The notes beneath the pieces were generated by a model. That model did not search any database. It was not told the origin of the DNA and worked only from the letters and a program-made list of their open reading frames with translations. From Paracoccaceae bacterium (lineage in GTDB: Bacteria > Pseudomonadota > Alphaproteobacteria > Rhodobacterales > Rhodobacteraceae): a DNA stretch of 7,883 nt. The position numbers and the translations under genes were made by a program. Positions 5,802 through 7,883 of the stretch are shown here, piece by piece (the stretch's first letter is position 1; each line of letters opens with the position of its first letter). Where the stretch lies: assembly GCA_016937725.1 (NCBI GenBank), contig JAFGVZ010000169.1:1-7883 (forward strand). Direction: 5' to 3'.

Positions 5802-6892
5802 ACATGCACGCCACCACCCATGATGAACTTCACGCCGAAATGGCGGATCGGTTCGACACAAACGCCATGGCGCAGGAATCCACCCTGCTGAACCCGCGGT
5901 TCTACACGACCGATTTCGACGAATTGGACCGCATTGACGTGACGCCTGTGCGCGCCGAATGGGACATCCTGATCGCGCAGATGAAATCGGACCCCAACAA
6001 GGGCCATTTCAAGAAGAACGCCGATTGGGATGATGTCGACTGGGACGGGATGGAGCCGAAGCTCAAGCGCGAATTCATCGACTTCCTGGTGTCTTCCTGC
6101 ACCGCCGAATTCTCCGGCTGTGTGCTTTATAAGGAAATGAAACGGCGCGGCAACAACCCCGATATTTGCGAGTTGTTCAACTACATGGCCCGCGACGAGG
6201 CGCGCCATGCGGGTTTCATCAACGACGCTTTGCGCGAAGCGGGTGTTGCGGTGAACCTTGGGTTCCTGACCAAGGCCAAGAAATACACCTATTTCCGGCC
6301 CAAATTCATCTATTACGCGACCTACCTGTCGGAAAAGATCGGCTATGCGCGGTATATCACCATCTACCGCCATCTGGAGCAGCACCCGGAGCAACGCTTC
6401 CACCCGATTTTCAAGTGGTTCAAGGAATGGTGCAATGACGAATTCCGCCATGGCGAAGCCTTCGCCCTGCTGATGCGCACCGACCCCAAGCTGACCACCA
6501 GCTTTGCCAACAAGCTCTGGATTCGCTTTTTCCTGACCGCTGTCTTCGCCACGATGTATGTGCGCGACCATGCGCGACCCGAATTCCACAAGGCGCTGGG
6601 TGTCGAGATTGACTGGTATGACCAGGAAGTGTTCCGCAAGACCGGCGAAATTGCCAAGCAGGTTTTCCCGATGGAACTGGATATCGACCACCCGGCCTGG
6701 ATGCCGACGCTGAAAAAGATCGAGCGCGCCTTCCGCAAGATGGAAGCGGGCGAAAAGCAGGGTGGTGTTGGCGGCAAGCTGGCGAAATGGTCTGCGATGG
6801 CCAGCGCCGGGATGGGCTTTGCGCGGCTGTACCTTCTGCCTGTCAAGAAATCGACCCCACCGGCTTCGGTCCGGCTGGAACCCACTTATTGA
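5798..6892 (+). CDS. acsF: Mg-protoporphyrin IX monomethyl ester oxidative cyclase, diiron subunit
   Basis: AcsF uses O2 and a diiron site to convert Mg-protoporphyrin IX monomethyl ester to divinyl protochlorophyllide, forming the isocyclic E ring. The 364-residue protein belongs to the ferritin-like diiron superfamily. Likely iron ligands are E104 (TAEFSGC), E134 and H137 of the DEARH motif (133-137), and E215 and H218 of NDEFRHGEAF (213-222), with E179 (YLSEK) as a further candidate. NPRFYTTDFDELD (32-44) near the N-terminus is typical of AcsF. The C-terminus has a moderately hydrophobic stretch (WSAMASAGMGFARLYLLPV, 331-349) that may contact the membrane. The ATG at 5798 overlaps the upstream stop and has GAGGAG at 5784-5789; an ATG two codons later (5804) is less well placed. 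No anaerobic BchE cyclase is present in the window. The gene fixes this strain's ability to make bacteriochlorophyll with oxygen. Confidence 0.98.
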   Translation: MNMHATTHDELHAEMADRFDTNAMAQESTLLNPRFYTTDFDELDRIDVTPVRAEWDILIAQMKSDPNKGHFKKNADWDDVDWDGMEPKLKREFIDFLVSSCTAEFSGCVLYKEMKRRGNNPDICELFNYMARDEARHAGFINDALREAGVAVNLGFLTKAKKYTYFRPKFIYYATYLSEKIGYARYITIYRHLEQHPEQRFHPIFKWFKEWCNDEFRHGEAFALLMRTDPKLTTSFANKLWIRFFLTAVFATMYVRDHARPEFHKALGVEIDWYDQEVFRKTGEIAKQVFPMELDIDHPAWMPTLKKIERAFRKMEAGEKQGGVGGKLAKWSAMASAGMGFARLYLLPVKKSTPPASVRLEPTY

Positions 6893-6900
6893 ACCGCTTG

Positions 6901-6923
6901 GGGTGCGTGACGATCACGCACCC
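6901..6923 (+). other. Perfect hairpin in the acsF-puhE gap, possible attenuator or RNA stability element
   Basis: GGGTGCGTGA (6901-6910) is the exact reverse complement of TCACGCACCC (6914-6923), with a CGA loop, so a 10-bp stem with a 3-base loop starts 8 bases after the acsF stop. No T run follows (the next bases are TGCCCCAACCCC), so it is not a classical intrinsic terminator. It could block 3' exonucleases and set a boundary between acsF and puhE messages, or it could be a palindromic protein site. It ends 17 bases before the puhE ribosome binding site. Confidence 0.65.
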
Positions 6924-6949
6924 TGCCCCAACCCCTTGCAGGAGCACGC

Positions 6950-7750
6950 ATGTTCGACACGCCTTGGATCGCTGCACTGGCTGCGTTGTTCCTGTGGTGG
7001 TTTGCCACGGGCATCCTGCTGTGGCGCGTCCATGCCGCCGACCGGGGCGGGCCAGACAGTCATGTCTGGTCGGTCATCCTGTCGCTTCCGCTGTTCGCGG
7101 GCGGTGTGCTGGGGGTGAATGCCACGCTGGCTGATCCAAGCCCCCAAGGTGCGTGGTTCGCGTTCCTGTCGGCCTTGGCGATCTGGGGCTGGGTTGAACT
7201 GGCGTTCCTTTCGGGCATCATCACCGGGCCAAATACGCGGGTTTGCCCACCGGGGCTGGACGCGCGCGCACGCTTCTTTGCCGCGTTCCGCACCGTAGCT
7301 TGGCACGAAACCGTGCTGGTAACGGTGCTGGTGTCGCTGGCCTATGCGGCATGGGGCGCGGCGAACCCGTTCGCGCTCTGGACCTTTGCGCTTCTCTTTT
7401 TCGCGCGGGTCTCGGCCAAGCTGAACCTGTATCTGGGCGTGCCCTACATCAACACCGCCTTCCTGCCGTCACCGCTGGCCCACCTTGCCAGCTACTTCCG
7501 GCCCGGCCCGGTCAGCGGGTTCTTCCCGGCCTCTGTCACGCTTCTGGCGCTGGCAGTTGGCTGCTTTCTGGAACGGCTATGGCGCGCGCATCAGGCGGGC
7601 GACATGGGCGACATCATCGGCTTCACGCTGTTGTCGATGCTGTCGGCTCTCGCATTACTGGAACATTGGTTCATGGTATGGCGGGTGCAAGACGACAAAC
7701 TCTGGCGCTGGATGATCCCGGCCCCGGCAAATGACAAAACAAAAACCTAA
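6950..7750 (+). CDS. puhE: Putative photosynthetic complex assembly protein PuhE (DUF3623 type membrane protein)
   Basis: PuhE is a multi-span inner-membrane protein of phototrophic proteobacteria. In R. capsulatus its loss alters reaction centre assembly and bacteriochlorophyll production, but its molecular function is unknown. The 266 residues contain about seven hydrophobic segments (roughly 6-26, 39-59, 69-92, 119-137, 141-158, 192-208 and 222-244). Conserved-looking polar residues lie at membrane edges: H119-E120 at the start of segment four, K157/N159 with YLGVPYIN (161-168), FLPSPLAHLASYF (171-183), and E238-H239-W240 at the end of segment seven. A short charged tail (KLWRWMIPAP and following) ends the protein. 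AGGAG at 6940-6944 lies 5 bases before the ATG. The gene is 57 bases after acsF, across a hairpin, and 24 bases before hemA. Family assignment rests on position and topology as well as recalled sequence features. Confidence 0.9.
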   Translation: MFDTPWIAALAALFLWWFATGILLWRVHAADRGGPDSHVWSVILSLPLFAGGVLGVNATLADPSPQGAWFAFLSALAIWGWVELAFLSGIITGPNTRVCPPGLDARARFFAAFRTVAWHETVLVTVLVSLAYAAWGAANPFALWTFALLFFARVSAKLNLYLGVPYINTAFLPSPLAHLASYFRPGPVSGFFPASVTLLALAVGCFLERLWRAHQAGDMGDIIGFTLLSMLSALALLEHWFMVWRVQDDKLWRWMIPAPANDKTKT

Positions 7751-7774
7751 AATAACGACCGAGGGGATACCTAG

Positions 7775-7883
7775 ATGGACTTCGACGCCCATTTCAAAGC
7801 CAGCCTGAGCAATCTGAAAAACGAAGGCAATTATCGCATCTTTGCCGAGGTCGAGCGCCAATGCGGCAGTTTCCCGAAGGTGC
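7775..7883 (+). CDS. hemA: 5-aminolevulinate synthase, N-terminal start (3' truncated by window)
   Basis: HemA condenses glycine and succinyl-CoA with pyridoxal phosphate to give 5-aminolevulinate, the committed precursor of haem and bacteriochlorophyll in alphaproteobacteria (C4 pathway). Only 36 codons are visible of a gene normally about 405-407 codons long. They read MDFDAHFKAS, then LSNLKNEGNYRIFAEVERQC and GSFPKV, matching the usual family opening in which an N-terminal helix is followed by EGRYRxFxxxER and a G-x-[FY]-P motif. The catalytic lysine and glycine-rich loop lie beyond the window. The ATG at 7775 has GAGGGG at 7761-7766, 8 bases upstream, and is 24 bases after the puhE stop, so read-through from puhE is likely. 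Position at the end of the puh/acsF block is typical for Rhodobacteraceae. A paralogue such as HemT cannot be excluded from so short a piece, but context favours HemA. Confidence 0.92.
   Translation, partial: MDFDAHFKASLSNLKNEGNYRIFAEVERQCGSFPKV

Noticed and set aside
5462..6691. Open frame of 409 codons on the - strand opposite bciE and acsF
   Set aside because: It mirrors the strongly conserved acsF reading frame and has no domain signal of its own.
6828..6845. TGT-N12-TCA near the end of acsF as a PpsR/CrtJ site
   Set aside because: The second half does not match ACA, there is no paired second site, and it lies in conserved coding sequence.
1..7883. A novel defence, mobile or biosynthetic system
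   Set aside because: Every gene fits a known photosynthesis gene cluster, all are co-directional with normal spacing, and there are no transposase, integrase, CRISPR or tRNA signals.

Overview
The window is one end of a photosynthesis gene cluster from a purple, bacteriochlorophyll a-making alphaproteobacterium. The protein sequences and the gene order bchH-bchL-bchM-lhaA-puhA-puhB-puhC-bciE-acsF-puhE-hemA point to Rhodobacteraceae (Rhodobacter/Roseobacter type). The DNA is GC-rich throughout and every gene lies on the + strand. I cannot name the species. I see no mobile element, CRISPR array, tRNA or rRNA.

Layout: the window opens in the last 125 codons of bchH (1-378). A 91-bp gap holds a GC hairpin and a sequence that looks like a dispersed Rhodobacteraceae intergenic element, which also supplies the bchL ribosome binding site. 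bchL (470-1369), bchM (1369-2046) and lhaA (2043-3476) overlap end to start. puhA (3497-4291), puhB (4329-4976) and puhC (4989-5465) follow with short gaps. A 98-codon gene (5505-5801), most likely bciE, overlaps acsF (5798-6892) by four bases. A 57-bp gap with a perfect 10-bp hairpin separates acsF from puhE (6950-7750). The start of hemA (7775 onward) runs off the end. No gene-free stretch exceeds 91 bp.

How the genes work together: HemA makes 5-aminolevulinate, the first tetrapyrrole precursor. BchH is the porphyrin-binding subunit of Mg-chelatase, BchM methylates Mg-protoporphyrin IX, and AcsF (with BciE) closes the fifth ring using oxygen. BchL supplies electrons to the dark-operative protochlorophyllide reductase, whose BchN and BchB subunits lie outside the window. 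The pigment then enters the reaction centre and LH1 antenna. PuhA is the H subunit of the reaction centre, LhaA assists LH1 assembly, and PuhB, PuhC and PuhE are assembly or pigment-supply factors. The window therefore couples early tetrapyrrole supply, chlorophyll synthesis and complex assembly in one transcriptional direction, consistent with the superoperon layout of purple bacteria.

This is a known system, not a new one. The points most worth a second look are the bciE-acsF pairing, the intergenic element before bchL, a 15-bp motif shared by the puhB and bciE leaders, the hairpin before puhE, and the poorly understood membrane protein PuhE.
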